From assembly GCF_001039355.2 (NCBI RefSeq), contig NW_019773872.1:1-22082 (forward strand): DNA of 22,082 nucleotides. The letters run 5' to 3'. The DNA comes from Lingula anatina. Taxonomy: Eukaryota > Brachiopoda > Lingulata > Lingulida > Lingulidae. The notes under the pieces are model-generated. The model was not told the origin of the DNA and ran no database searches. It saw nothing but the letters and a program-made list of their open reading frames with translations. Positions 8,051 through 17,848 of the stretch are shown piece by piece (the first letter of the stretch is position 1; every line of letters begins with the position of its first letter). Both the position numbers and the translations under genes were made by a program.

Positions 8051-11000
8051 TGTTTCGGTATGCGCCTGACGTAACTGATATAGAGAGTAACTTGACTGAC
8101 GCATGGGTTTGGCAAGTACCTGTATATTTACAAAACAACAAAAACCAAAAGCAAATAATCGGCATGGACAGAGAATACAATGTATATCCGTATCTTCGTG
8201 TATAATGTACAGTGTTATAAAAAAACTACTTACCTCGCTATATGCTGTGTAGAAGGGAAAGTTAAAGGGGGCCCGGCTGTACATGTCAATTAATGGGTTT
8301 CGGCGGAACTTGGGTAAATCCTTGTTAGCAACTAGTGCGTAACTCATCTAAAACAAAGATGATTTAAAGGTTCCCACCTGTACTTGCAGTAAGAGAGAGA
8401 AGGTAGAGAGTTGTATACATTTGCTGTAATGCATATATATTACTACTACCACCAGTTTCTTAAGCAACTCCAATAATATCCACATGGCAAAAATTACGCA
8501 TATTAATTACTCTTATCCAAAGTTATCTCCGTGTTCACTTTCTGATCTAATAAACAGTTATGACGTCACACTTACTGCCTGTGACGTCACACTTCCGTGG
8601 ACGGAGATGTCAGTGATTACATGCATTAAACACTAGAGTACCTGCATATGGTGTCCCGGGTTCCCCTCGTGCAATGAAAGCGCCATGAACCCCAGCTTCA
8701 GTCTGCAGAGAGAAATACACTGTATACTTAATAAGAATTGTCAGTAGTTGCAGGACACAGTACACTAGTATAGAAATCAACATTGAAATTGAACATAGTG
8801 GTATCTTCAAGATGAAGGCTAGACTCCATTGGGCACAATACGTGCCCCTGCAGCTGGTATGATTCAGAAAATCACCAATTGCGCGCGCGCGTGTGTGCGA
8901 GATATGATACATCAATATCTTACATCGTATAGATCTGCCCAGTCAAAACTAATATGATATGTAACTCAAGTCGTGCATTTGTACTGGTACAACAAGCTCA
9001 GATGATAGGCAGATTTGACACATGTGCGCAGCCAGCTGTATAGTCAGTGTATAGTTAAAATTAAACAAATATAAAAAAAGTGTACTTAATGTAAATTTCT
9101 TCGTTTTCATGGCATAATCATTCACCTTATTACTCACTTTGTTTTGGGTTTGAACAAGTTCACCATGTAAATACCGGGCTTGCCAGCCTCGTTTCCGTTG
9201 AAATAATACGCAGCTGGCCCGTTGGACGGCATGGGGCGTATTCTGATAAAATATACATCAAGAGAGTTAAAATATAAAGCAACCTTTGCCACATACATAA
9301 TGGCAAACTAGCGAGTCTTTTTGGTGCGTTATAAAAGAAGGAAACGCTATATTAATAAAACGCTGAGTTTTCATTGAGTTAATTTTTCCGCCTAAAACCA
9401 TTAATTTAACATGTACAAGTACAGTACATGCATCACAACAGTGACTGTTCGCAACTCACTCGAGTTTGATTCCAGGGTCTATCTTGAAGAGGTCTTTAAG
9501 TTTTGGCTGAATTCTGTTTTCCACTATGTCTTCCACAAAAGCTAACAATTCCTCCTAAATAAAAGACAGAGTAAGACCCCATTCCCACAGATTTTAGATC
9601 GATCTATCCCCGTGGGGACTCTCACTAGATTACTGTCAGCTTAGCCGGTTTAAAGGTCTGTCCCGCCTTCTAAAAGCTGTAAGGGGGTAATTAAATTCCG
9701 TGCGCTGTCCGCTGACAGCAATTTAGCGTGAACCCCCAGGGAGTTAGGTCTATCTAGTTGGATCGATCTAAATCTCTGGGAATGCGCTCTTATTCTGAGT
9801 TTCTTAGCCAGTGCGGGCCCGATTATTCATTTCCAAATATCGATACTTGACTGCTGCCCTTATATGGAGCCACGGATTCCGTAAACGTCTGTCAAACTTC
9901 CCGCTCAATGACGTCAGAGTGATTATCTTGCACGTATGGAGATTTGAAAATGAAGAACGGGACAATGAATGGACATGAAATTCAAGATAAATATGTGGAT
10001 GTTCTCAACTGTCTCCGCAAAGCGCATAATGTTTTTAATTACTTCCTCAGTAAGTATAAAATCACCAATATGTGCTGTCAAATAGAAATTTAACAGTATG
10101 TACTAAAACAGTGCATGAGGAAAGATAATCGTACATTAATCTAAAAAACGATAGATATAGTAGATCCAAAAGGTATATATATATATATATATACTTACTG
10201 AAGTGTTGAAGTAAAATTCTGGATTCTTCCCTAGGCTTAAAATATATTCTCGGATAGTGCCATTAAAACCATTTTCTTTGATTATCTGAAAATATCAACA
10301 GTTCTTTGGTTTCAACATTTGTACATCACTTGTTCTTCCCTGCTGTCTCGTCACAATATACATTGCTTCCATCTCTCACAAATGCTTAACCAGTAATGAA
10401 CATTAATGATTATAGAAAAATAGTGAATAAATTAAGAAACAAACAAAAGACAGACAAATAAATAAATAAATAAATAAATAAATAAATACAGAACGAACGA
10501 ACAACCAAAAAAATAGATAAATAAATAATCTGGCAATTTCAATGGAATTTTATAAACTTACCTCCATCATGAGTGCAGAAATTCGCTCCACCTCCTCAAG
10601 TCCTTGCTTGTGAATTTCCTGCGGGGTCTGATCAGTCGATATGTAAAACTTCAAAGCGGCCTCATAATAAGCTGTGCCATTATCGAGTGAACCTACTCCA
10701 TAGCCCTGCCTCGTATTGGGCAGATATTCCTGCAGCATAAACAATGCTCGAGTTATATCAAAATGATTCATGTCAAATCACCGTATAGATCTTAAAGGAG
10801 TAAATGAGTTATAATACTGATGCATCTATGAAGATCTACTATAAAAACATAACATATTACATATAACATCTTTATAGTAGATCTTCATAGGTGCATCAGT
10901 ATTATAAATTATTATATAAAAATGATATAACTTTTTCCTAAAAAAAACACCAGCGTAGATCATTGTGCCGCGTGCCGCGATATGATATTGCGCTGGTACC

Positions 11001-14000
11001 GAATTTTTTCTACCAGTGGTCATTTAACTTACATGGGTAACGAATTCAGAATAACTAACCTGAGTGAGCGATTAATTCATATTAGCTTACCGGTACCTAT
11101 ATGTAGATGATAAAGTCAGATTTGCTTACCTACGTGATAAATAATTCACATTAACTTACCTGGGTGATGACTTCATATTAACTTACCTGGGAGATAAAGT
11201 CGGACAGGTTTCGAAAAGCAGGGACCACCATTGTCCCAATGATGTCCTCAGCATCTATGCGCAGGCGTAACCTTCGTGTAAAAGCAGACCACATTTTACC
11301 GGTTGATACACGTATATCATTGCTTGCCTTACACAAACTATTCAGTGAATATTTCGTAACGGGGAATATCAAAACAAAAACAAGAGCTGCGAAGCATATT
11401 AAGTTGAATTATCATTGTCTGTTTTAAAGTAACAGGTGTATGGGGGCTAAAATGACAGATTACGTTAAGAAGCTATGCACATTTATATTTATTTGTAACG
11501 ATAATCCCGTCAGTGTCAAAACAATTTTACTTTGTGGCGTCTGAAATATTCTGTGCGTCGTTTAATCTGCCTTGGAAAGGTTTGAAGAATGTTGAGTTTT
11601 GGATCGGAACATCTATTATTTGACTGGTGATTTCGTCCGGCACGCGATTCTGAAATAAGTAGGTTTGCCATTAAATGAATAACAAAAATGAGAGACAAGA
11701 ATTTTAAAATTGTTTCAATGCCTCTTTGTATCGTTGGTGGCAAGAGATAATCTTCTAAATGTTCCAACTTATGGACTCATGTTATCTACCAGGCACTTAC
11801 CATAGACGCACGGTGATTAGTTCTGCCCAAACGAATGGCCTCCTTCATGAGTGTTATCGTTTCACCAATCTGAAAATATATTTGCATTGCACAGTAAACA
11901 TAATTTTTTTTTAATTTACACAGAAACCGAAGAGCTACAAAGAAAGAAAGCAAAAATACATGTACAATATAACCCGATATAAATTTTAATTGGATTCTTT
12001 TGTGGAAGAAATCAGCAAATTTTATCATTTAATCATATTTCTATTTTACACAAATTTCCCATGCAAAACAAACCTGTCTGACGAGCGCTTTCAATCTGTT
12101 TAGAAAATCTTGGAAATCGGTTTCCGTGTTGAAAGGTGTGCTGTCTATTAGAACACCCCAGTGCTTGTGAGGGCCCTCGAGGAAGTTGACAGGGGTTAGG
12201 GACCCATACCTGAAAAAAACGCCAGTGATTAAGGACAGTTTGAGTCTACTAAAAGAAAAAATATTTAACTAATTTTACACAGACACGTTGAGAATTAAGT
12301 ATTCATGTTTAGGTATCACTGCGTAGCTCCATAATGAGCTACGATCACCAGAATACGTAATGCTTTTCCGACTATTTTTATTACTTTACTTGTCAATTTA
12401 ACATACATGACAGGAGTTCTTTCTTTGTGCACACCTTTGGAATTTAAAATACCTGAGCAGGGCAAGCGATTGTGTTACTCAACACGCAAGCAAGGACTAT
12501 GAAACAAATTTAGACAGAAAAAGAACAATCTGAGAAAACGGTTCTTCCAATTTATCAACAATATGCTGGTGGTTCCAATTTAACTTCATTTCTTCCGAGT
12601 CTTCTGAGAATGAACGAAAGTTGCTTTTCCTTTTAGTGTGTAGGGTGTGAACGCATGCATGGGCACAAGGAATGTTTTCAGGACTCAAGTATCACAAAAG
12701 AAAAATTCTGATATAAATAAAAATACCTAGGAACATTTTTCTATTTTTCTAACCTTAAGCGCCCATAGTAAAAAAAGCATCCTAGTAGGTAGCTGTCAAT
12801 AAATACAAAGCTTAACTTTTAAATCAAGGGACTCATTGTTGACTGATATGTAACCCAAGGCAAAGACTACTTCAAAATTTAAAAAAATAATAATAATGAA
12901 CACTACCTGCGCCATTCATATCCGTCTATGAATGTTTTAAAGATGTTCTGCAGCAAGTCATAAGTTACTCTGTCAGAACGGGACAAATCTCTGCGGGAGA
13001 TAGCTCTCAACCTCCGCTGGAAGTCTTCTGTTTGAGCCTGAAATCATGCAAATAATCCATTTAAGAGTATATCTTTTTATTTGTTTCTCCTTTGGGTGGG
13101 TGGTCGGGGTGGGTTTTTGAACTGAAATTTACTGTTATTTGCCAATCGGTTTGCTTTTTTCACACAAATATATGCATGTAGAATATACATTGTATCTTGA
13201 GAGTGTTTCTATTATTCGGCTTCAAAATGTATCGATAGCTAGTGCATTAGCTGAACAAGAATTATGAGAGTTAACAATGAACTTTGTTGACTTAGGTTAT
13301 GAGCACGAACTCCACTATGCTGCATCAAACAGATGAACATATAAAAATATATAACCACACAAGCAAGTAAACAAACATCATCATTATGTAAATGTACCTT
13401 ATCTGCATCAAACTGCGCATGCGTGTAGTTACGTAAATCACCGTTGAAGCTGTAGTCCCCAAGAAAAGTGGCGACAGATGGCTCTATCTTCATTCGAAAG
13501 GTCCAGTAATCATTACTCAGAGATTTCAGCCGCTCCCTGGGACTTTCTAAAATTTGTAAAAATAAATCATTATACCCAACGTCCATTTAACATGACATCT
13601 TAAAGAGTTCCTAAGCGGATATTTTCTCTTGATAGGAAAACTGTAAGAAGCGAGTAAGTACACATTACTTTGACTGGCGGGTTTTATCCGTATATTACAA
13701 TTGAAAAACATCTGTGCTAGAACGTCGTGGATATTCTCAAGAATATTCACTTTCTTGGCAGTTATACAACCAATGATAGCCTTCCTCTTTTCTGGGACAA
13801 TTTTTTAAAATGATCAAACAGGGTGAAAGAGTATGTTGTTTTTATCAGCAATAACAGGTTACCAATATCCGCTTACTGTCCCCAAAAAGGCCTTCATGTA
13901 AATAACTAACATGTACACAACTCTACACACCTTAGTTCTTCCCAGTGCGAGGAACCCACATGTTGAACAATGCACACAATGAACCATAGTAAACAAATAG

Positions 14001-14707
14001 TAGAATGTCCTAGATAGGCCCCATTCACAAACAAAGTGGATCCACAGACTAACAGATCGGCGGATCAAATATGGCCACCCCACTTGAAAGCTTACCGCGT
14101 AATCCCCAGGAATCTATTCAGTGTCTATTAGGGGGTTCAGCGGCAAGCATTCAAATGGGTCAAGTATATTTGATCCACGGATCTGTCAGTCCGCGGAACA
14201 ATTCGTTCTGAATGCGGCATTAATTACTGCGGCTGCCGATAAGATAAACCTTTAGAACCTCCAAGAAAAATTCAACCCAGATGTTCACCCTATATGTATA
14301 CGATATCCATGCAGTATTACATAGCACAAAAATCACCCATTCAAAATAAATAGGTGAGATTCAGCGGCCAGTGTGCTACTTCATTGCGTGCCAGCCCATT
14401 CATCCCCTTCCAACTGCCCAGCAAAACATAGAACAATGCCATAATGTTACCATAACATATTTTAATTATATAATCGTTATGGTAACGTTATAATAACGTT
14501 CTGCGTTTGCTGGGTGGTGCTACAGACCGCGCTGTCTGACGCTCAATTACCACTGATAATTTTTTAGAAAGAAATGTCCCCGGTGAAGTCTATAAAACCT
14601 CTATAAATGCTATGAAATATTACGCCATTAATTCACAGGTAAGCAAGCACCGTACCTGCTGTTACTTGTGACGCCAAGCAAACCACATAAACTCCTAGCA
14701 GAAACAT
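6449..14707 (-). CDS. DUF885-family membrane-anchored (ecto)metalloprotein, complete 17-exon gene
   Basis: The exons in coding order are 14707-14656, 13546-13398, 13037-12907, 12209-12074, 11869-11801, 11649-11531, 11271-11187, 10729-10562, 10285-10199, 9554-9460, 9242-9138, 8702-8642, 8347-8234, 7792-7728, 7504-7433, 7078-6909 and 6654-6449. All introns are GT-AG, all phases agree, and the 1884 nt encode 627 residues plus TAG. Residues 1-17 are a signal peptide ending VTA. H410-E-G-N-P-G-H-H417 is the family's likely metal site, followed by AYSEGWGLYAE (454-464), VVDTGLH (494-500) and WPGQACAYKIG (534-544). A hydrophobic segment at about 606-621 ends in KQDNLI, which suggests a type I membrane anchor (GPI is a less likely alternative). 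Seven N-glycosylation sequons (N57, 197, 213, 264, 311, 330, 515) fit an extracellular protein. The family (Pfam PF05960) resembles zinc peptidases, but substrate and activity here are unknown. Confidence 0.93.
7119..7214. repeat. Short tandem duplication in intron 15
   Basis: CATATTCTTTTCACTATAAA at 7141 recurs as CATATTCTCTTCACTCTAAA at 7189. This is a 48-base period with two mismatches over about 25 bases. No function is evident. Confidence 0.6.
7384..7424. repeat. Compound (GT)n(GA)n microsatellite beside a splice donor
   Basis: About ten GT units pass directly into about ten GA units. On the coding (minus) strand this places a CT-then-CA tract 8 bases after the exon 15 donor at 7433/7432. 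It could influence splicing of that intron. Confidence 0.9.
8014..8049. repeat. (TG)n microsatellite in intron 13
   Basis: About 17 TG dinucleotides. A shorter (GC)n(GT)n tract occurs at about 8881-8897 in intron 11. Confidence 0.9.
8561..8594. promoter_or_regulatory. Paired CRE-type palindromes in intron 12
   Basis: TGACGTCACACTT occurs at 8561-8573 and again at 8582-8594, a 21-base period. TGACGTCA is the full CREB/ATF site. Whether these are enhancer sites or just a small tandem duplication cannot be told from sequence. Confidence 0.45.
8642..8702 (-). CDS. DUF885 exon 12 carrying the HEGNPGHH metal-site motif
   Basis: A 61-nt exon with acceptor TCTCTGCAG and donor CAG|GTACTC. It contributes LKLGFMALSLHEGNPGHHMQ to the protein. 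H410, E411 and H416 or H417 are the residues expected to bind metal and activate water. All are intact, so an active enzyme is plausible. Confidence 0.92.
9567..9797. mobile_element. Fold-back (MITE-like) element in intron 9
   Basis: The ends are inverted repeats of about 37 bases: left 9567-9604 (CAGAGTAAGACCCCATTCCC and on to TTTTAGATCGATC), right 9761-9797 in reverse complement. Internal segments such as CTGTCAGC also pair with more gaps. No coding capacity is present, so it is a non-autonomous DNA-element candidate. Its left end is only 12 bases upstream of the exon 10 acceptor site at 9555. Confidence 0.65.
10174..10193. repeat. (TA)n microsatellite next to exon 9 donor
   Basis: Ten TA units lie immediately intronic of the exon 9 donor (TTCA|GTAAGTATAT). 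Confidence 0.85.
10455..10488. repeat. (AAAT)n microsatellite in intron 8
   Basis: About eight AAAT units, followed by looser AACG- and AAAT-type repeats to about 10528. Confidence 0.9.
10769..10907. repeat. Dispersed repeat, copy B, rearranged into a long palindrome
   Basis: The head TTCATGTCAA...GTATAGATCTTAA matches the head at about 15350-15380. The tail AGTAGATCTTCATAG.TGCATCAGTA matches the tails of the copies at 1455 and 15396. Instead of the GAAGAAGGCC core it has an inverted copy of the tail: 10809-10845 and 10871-10907 are complementary over 37 bases with one mismatch around a 25-base loop. It lies in intron 7 of the DUF885 gene. Confidence 0.75.
11022..11190 (-). repeat. Tandem array of 5' splice-site-like units after exon 7
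   Basis: On the minus strand the exon 7 end plus donor (TTTATCTCCCAG|GTAAGTTAAT) is followed by similar units. Donor-like GT dinucleotides fall at 11186, 11159, 11129, 11090, 11059 and 11032, spaced 27, 30, 39, 31 and 27 bases. Units begin GAxTT or GAAxT and end in xAG|GTAAG or a close variant. Use of a downstream donor would read CAG GTA AGT TAA and stop at once, so only the first is productive. This looks like local duplication of an exon-intron junction. Confidence 0.7.
14018..14218. mobile_element. Long fold-back (MITE-like) element in intron 1
   Basis: The left arm (14018-14107) and right arm (14131-14218) are imperfect inverted repeats of nearly 90 bases around a loop of about 23. Shared blocks include GGATCAAATAT and AAAGCTTACCGC versus its partner AATGCTTGCCGC. 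The termini read GGCCCCATTC and, in reverse complement, TGCCGCATTC, with TA on both sides, which hints at a TA target duplication. There is no coding content. Confidence 0.7.
14417..14514. mobile_element. 98-bp palindromic element with CCCAGCAAA termini
   Basis: The left end CCCAGCAAAACATAGAAC is complementary to the right end GTTCTGCGTTTGCTGGG with few mismatches. Inner arms AATGTTACCATAAC and GTTATGGTAACGTT pair with one mismatch around an AT-rich centre. The whole 98 bases can fold as one hairpin. It lies in intron 1, about 140 bases from exon 1. Confidence 0.7.
14656..14707 (-). CDS. First coding exon of DUF885 gene: signal peptide
   Basis: ATG at 14707 opens MFLLGVYVVCLASQVTA, a short signal peptide with a cleavage site expected after VTA. 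It ends at donor CAG|GTACGG in phase 1, and G plus AA of exon 2 makes the Glu that follows. This ATG was chosen because it gives a signal peptide directly joined in frame to the mature N-terminus. Confidence 0.88.
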
Positions 14708-14768
14708 CTTCAGAAGTGACCAGGAACTAGTGTCCGGTACGACTACCAACAGTCTACTGTATTGGAAC

Positions 14769-14777
14769 TATATATAT
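14769..14777 (-). promoter_or_regulatory. TATA-like element of the DUF885 gene
   Basis: On the minus strand TATATATAG lies about 60 bases upstream of the ATG. A start site about 30 bases downstream of it would leave a 5' UTR of some 35-40 bases. AT-rich genomes have many such sequences, so this is tentative. Confidence 0.4.
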
Positions 14778-15354
14778 GTATGTTTTCCGTGTCAAGGTGC
14801 GCCTTGAAATAACATGTAAAGAAAGTTGTAAATACGGCAGCTCTAGATCCGTGACCGCCAATCCTGTCTCCAGTATTTACGGCACTCGGTCATACATGTA
14901 CTACCCGGCACACGAGGTAAAGCTTCGCTAATTTCCCTGTTATGTATCATGGTCTGTCACTCTGTGAACTATGTCCATGTTTTATAAAATATATCTCTGC
15001 CCTGAAAGCCTATTTTAATAAAGTCGTATAACGTCGGCAGACAGAACAATCTGAGCTCAAACGGCATTCCAACACGTCTTGGCGGTGACCTTAGCTTGTT
15101 TTTGCAATTCGCTTCTTAATTTAAGGGATTGTTTTCTAGCACCCCGTGACCCAGTTTTTTTTTTATGTGTTTTCTTACCTTTTGTAGTTTTCATCGTTAA
15201 ATACAGTCAAGTGTGATGGAGTTGGAGGTCATGTAAGGTGCGCTCGCAAAGAAGTTAAGTCCGAAAAAGACAACTATTGTAACGCACTGAACTGGGTGTA
15301 AACTTGAAAGGTATATCGTGTGTCCCGAGTTACAAATATTTATGTTGAAGATTC

Positions 15355-15482
15355 ATGTCAATTCACTGTATAGATCTTAAGTAAAAAAAAGTATTAACCC
15401 CGAAAAAGGCCTAGGGGCCGAAAGCTTGGATTATATATGGCATCTGTCAAGTAGATCTTCAGAGATGCATCAGTAATAATAC
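15355..15482 (+). repeat. Dispersed repeat, copy C (GAAAAAGGCC core)
   Basis: It carries the head GTATAGATCTTAA shared with copy B. The core CCCCGAAAAAGGCCTAGGGG then CCGAAAGC and the tail AGTAGATCTTCAGAG...ATGCATCAGTAATAATAC are shared with copy A. It is the fullest visible example of the family, in the same orientation as copy A. Confidence 0.75.
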
Positions 15483-15789
15483 AAATATTTATCGTAACGT
15501 AATACACTTTAGTAATAACGTCTTTGTAACATGTTCACATTGAAAGTGCGAATACGGAACTAGAAGTTGTGAATCGTTCTGCTCATTTGCCCTCTTGCAA
15601 TCTAGCTGTGAACGAGGATCGGAACCCCTAAAGCCCTGGCTAGTCCTGTGTAGACGCGGCAGGGGCCGAGATGCCCCCAGCGGCGTGTTGCATAATGCAT
15701 AGAGAGCAGTTGTTGGTTATTATTGTACTCGGTATTACATTCTGTGTGTTATATTGTGCACACATGTCATCAGGTATAATGTAAATGGT

Positions 15790-15905
15790 GGAAGGAGGCT
15801 TGGTAGTAGGGGTAAAGGGGTGATTAAAGGCGGGATAGAGGCGGGGAAAAGGCGAAAATGGGCGGGGTAGAGGGGGGGAAGGCGGAAAAGGAAGGGCAGA
15901 TGCGG
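15790..15905. repeat. G-rich degenerate minisatellite
   Basis: The plus strand has many runs of three to seven G separated by A-rich spacers, with loose 10-12 base units of the type GGCGGGATAGA. The G-run density would allow G-quadruplex formation on the plus strand. Confidence 0.6.
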
Positions 15906-17178
15906 GGACTGAGGATAGCAGTGCGAGAATCTTTCTCATGTACGACCCCTATTAATACAGTGGTTTAAACTATACTTCAACTTATTGGGCAATGCACAAT
16001 AGGCCTATACAGGGAATTTGCATGTGCGTTGAGTTAGATGCGAGACACGTAGATTGTGTTAGGTGAGAGAGCATATAGATTGTGTTACGCACTGTCACAG
16101 CTCAGCGGAGTGATGAAGTCAATGTTGGGCAGAAATTATCCCATCCCAAAACGTGCAACTATCAAATTACCAGAAAAAAAACATCAGTACAAATCTAAAA
16201 AGGGTACGAGAGAAAAGGGTACGATTGTCTTAGATGCGAGGTACTATGTGGCCTACAATAGTTTGTTTCATAAGGATTTTACTGGGGTTATAGATAGAAC
16301 ACAGTGAAGTGAAATTCTCATTGGTGTGAACATCACAATCATGGATGTGTTCCTCTTACACCTGCCTTTCATATGTTTTGAATGGTTGTGAAGCTAGCAT
16401 TCAAGGTTTGTAGTTTGTGAAATGATTCACTGGCTTTCGCTTGGTCTAAAAACTACTGCAGATTAGTCACGCTCATGTGCTTTAATTATAGGTTAAACTC
16501 TAGTCTGCTTACTTTAAGAAAAATCTTTTCGACGTGCTGAAACTAACCGAACGTTTTATGTTCCTTCTTGTGATAGGATTTTTTTTCCGGAATATAAGCA
16601 CATACAATCACCATCGGTGATGAGAAGGAACACCACCTAAATGTGACAAAAATCAATAAACACATAACTACTGTAATACAAATGTAAAAAGTGCCAAAAA
16701 GGACGATCGAAGGAAATAAACCCAAAAGCATTTATAGCTAGACATTGGACTTGTATAATGCAAAGGGTTTGCTTTTATATAAAACACATTCCATCTCCGT
16801 GTAGTATTTCTTCTAGCTTTTTACCTGGTGCACGTGCCACATTGCTTTCATGTGGAGATGTAAGGAAGTGGTTTATCAAAGGTTAAATGCTATCGCCGGG
16901 AATAACAACATCAACAGCTGATTTATTTTTGCCGTAGATTAAGTATCGCGAAAAAATAAATAGGGTGTATCCAGGTTTATTCAGAGTGATGGTATTGACA
17001 AGGTAATACTCATACGTCAGATACATGTACGTGTATTTGTAAGAAAGTTAAATATGCAAAATTATAACATGGTTAGAAAATTCTCTTACTATTTATCACA
17101 CCACTGATGTTTCTGTAAAATTACTAATGCCTTCATCGTTCTTATAAATTAAAAATCAAGTTATTTGCGCGATAAAAT

Positions 17179-17689
17179 TCATGTTAAACGTTGCACATAA
17201 GCCTCTCGATCTGTATTACATTTAGCTACTTCTTTGCGCTGTAACTGTGCAAACGCTCCGTCCGTAATTCTGGCAGCCGACTGCGTTACCTCTCTCATCC
17301 ATTGCTGCCGCCTCTCATGTTTCAAGGTGGGCCGTGATGTGTACGAGGTTACCGTATATGGCAATGCGGATCAAACAGAGGCAGCTGACGAGCAGCATGG
17401 AAACCGTCGCCTGCCTCAAGAGGGGTCTGGTACGTGCTTTTTCAAACCAATGACGAGTGCTATAAATCTCATTTTGCCGAGTTTTTGCGATGATTAAATT
17501 CTCGTAAAGGACAATAATTTGGAACTGCGTGTAGGCCGGCAAAGTGATGACGTCAAATGGCATGACCTTTACAGAAAAGCTCCCGTCCAAAAATAGTCGA
17601 CATACCTGCAGCATTAGTTCTTGGCTATGGATTGCATTCAGGTTTGAAGTGGAGCTCTGAACTGAAAGCTGTTCTAAATATTCCGCCAT
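17179..17689 (-). CDS. Tentative two-exon small protein gene (about 69 residues)
   Basis: ATG at 17689 has a good context (AAATATGGCG). Exon 1 (17689-17606) encodes 28 residues starting MAEYLEQL and ends at a strong donor, CTGCAG|GTATGT, in phase 0. A phase-0 acceptor at 17305 (GCGGCAG), or at 17314, opens exon 2 (17304-17179). This encodes a helical, charged stretch containing SAARITDGAFAQLQRKE and stops at TGA. The joined product resembles the size and amphipathic style of small subunits of larger complexes, but I do not recognise it. The acceptor tract is weak, and the unspliced frame is also open across 17752-17315. The gene model is an inference. Confidence 0.35.
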
Positions 17690-17848
17690 ATTTACCACTC
17701 TGAGTGCAATATTAAGCTTTATTACCGAGGACCAGACGTGTACAGATTTCATATTTGAGAGAGGATCCGTCCCGCGCTAACTCCATTTACCCACCTGGAG
17801 GCAGTCATTAAAACATCAGAGGATTAACAGGACTGGGCCTCGTATCAG

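Larger units (their letters stand above)
14778..17178. other. Intergenic region; no gene recognised
   Basis: It contains repeat copy C (15355-15482) and a G-rich minisatellite (about 15790-15905). Several open frames (for example 16056-16307 plus and 15640-15939 minus) lack domains, splice support or normal composition. Confidence 0.5.

Noticed and set aside
11239-11427. Plus-strand 62-codon frame over exon 7
   Set aside because: It is antisense to a well-supported DUF885 exon.
15640-15939. Pro-rich 99-codon frame on the minus strand
   Set aside because: It is the translation of the G-rich minisatellite and has no other support.
16056-16307. Plus-strand 83-codon frame
   Set aside because: It has no domain, no normal ATG at its start, and no splice or promoter signals that I trust.
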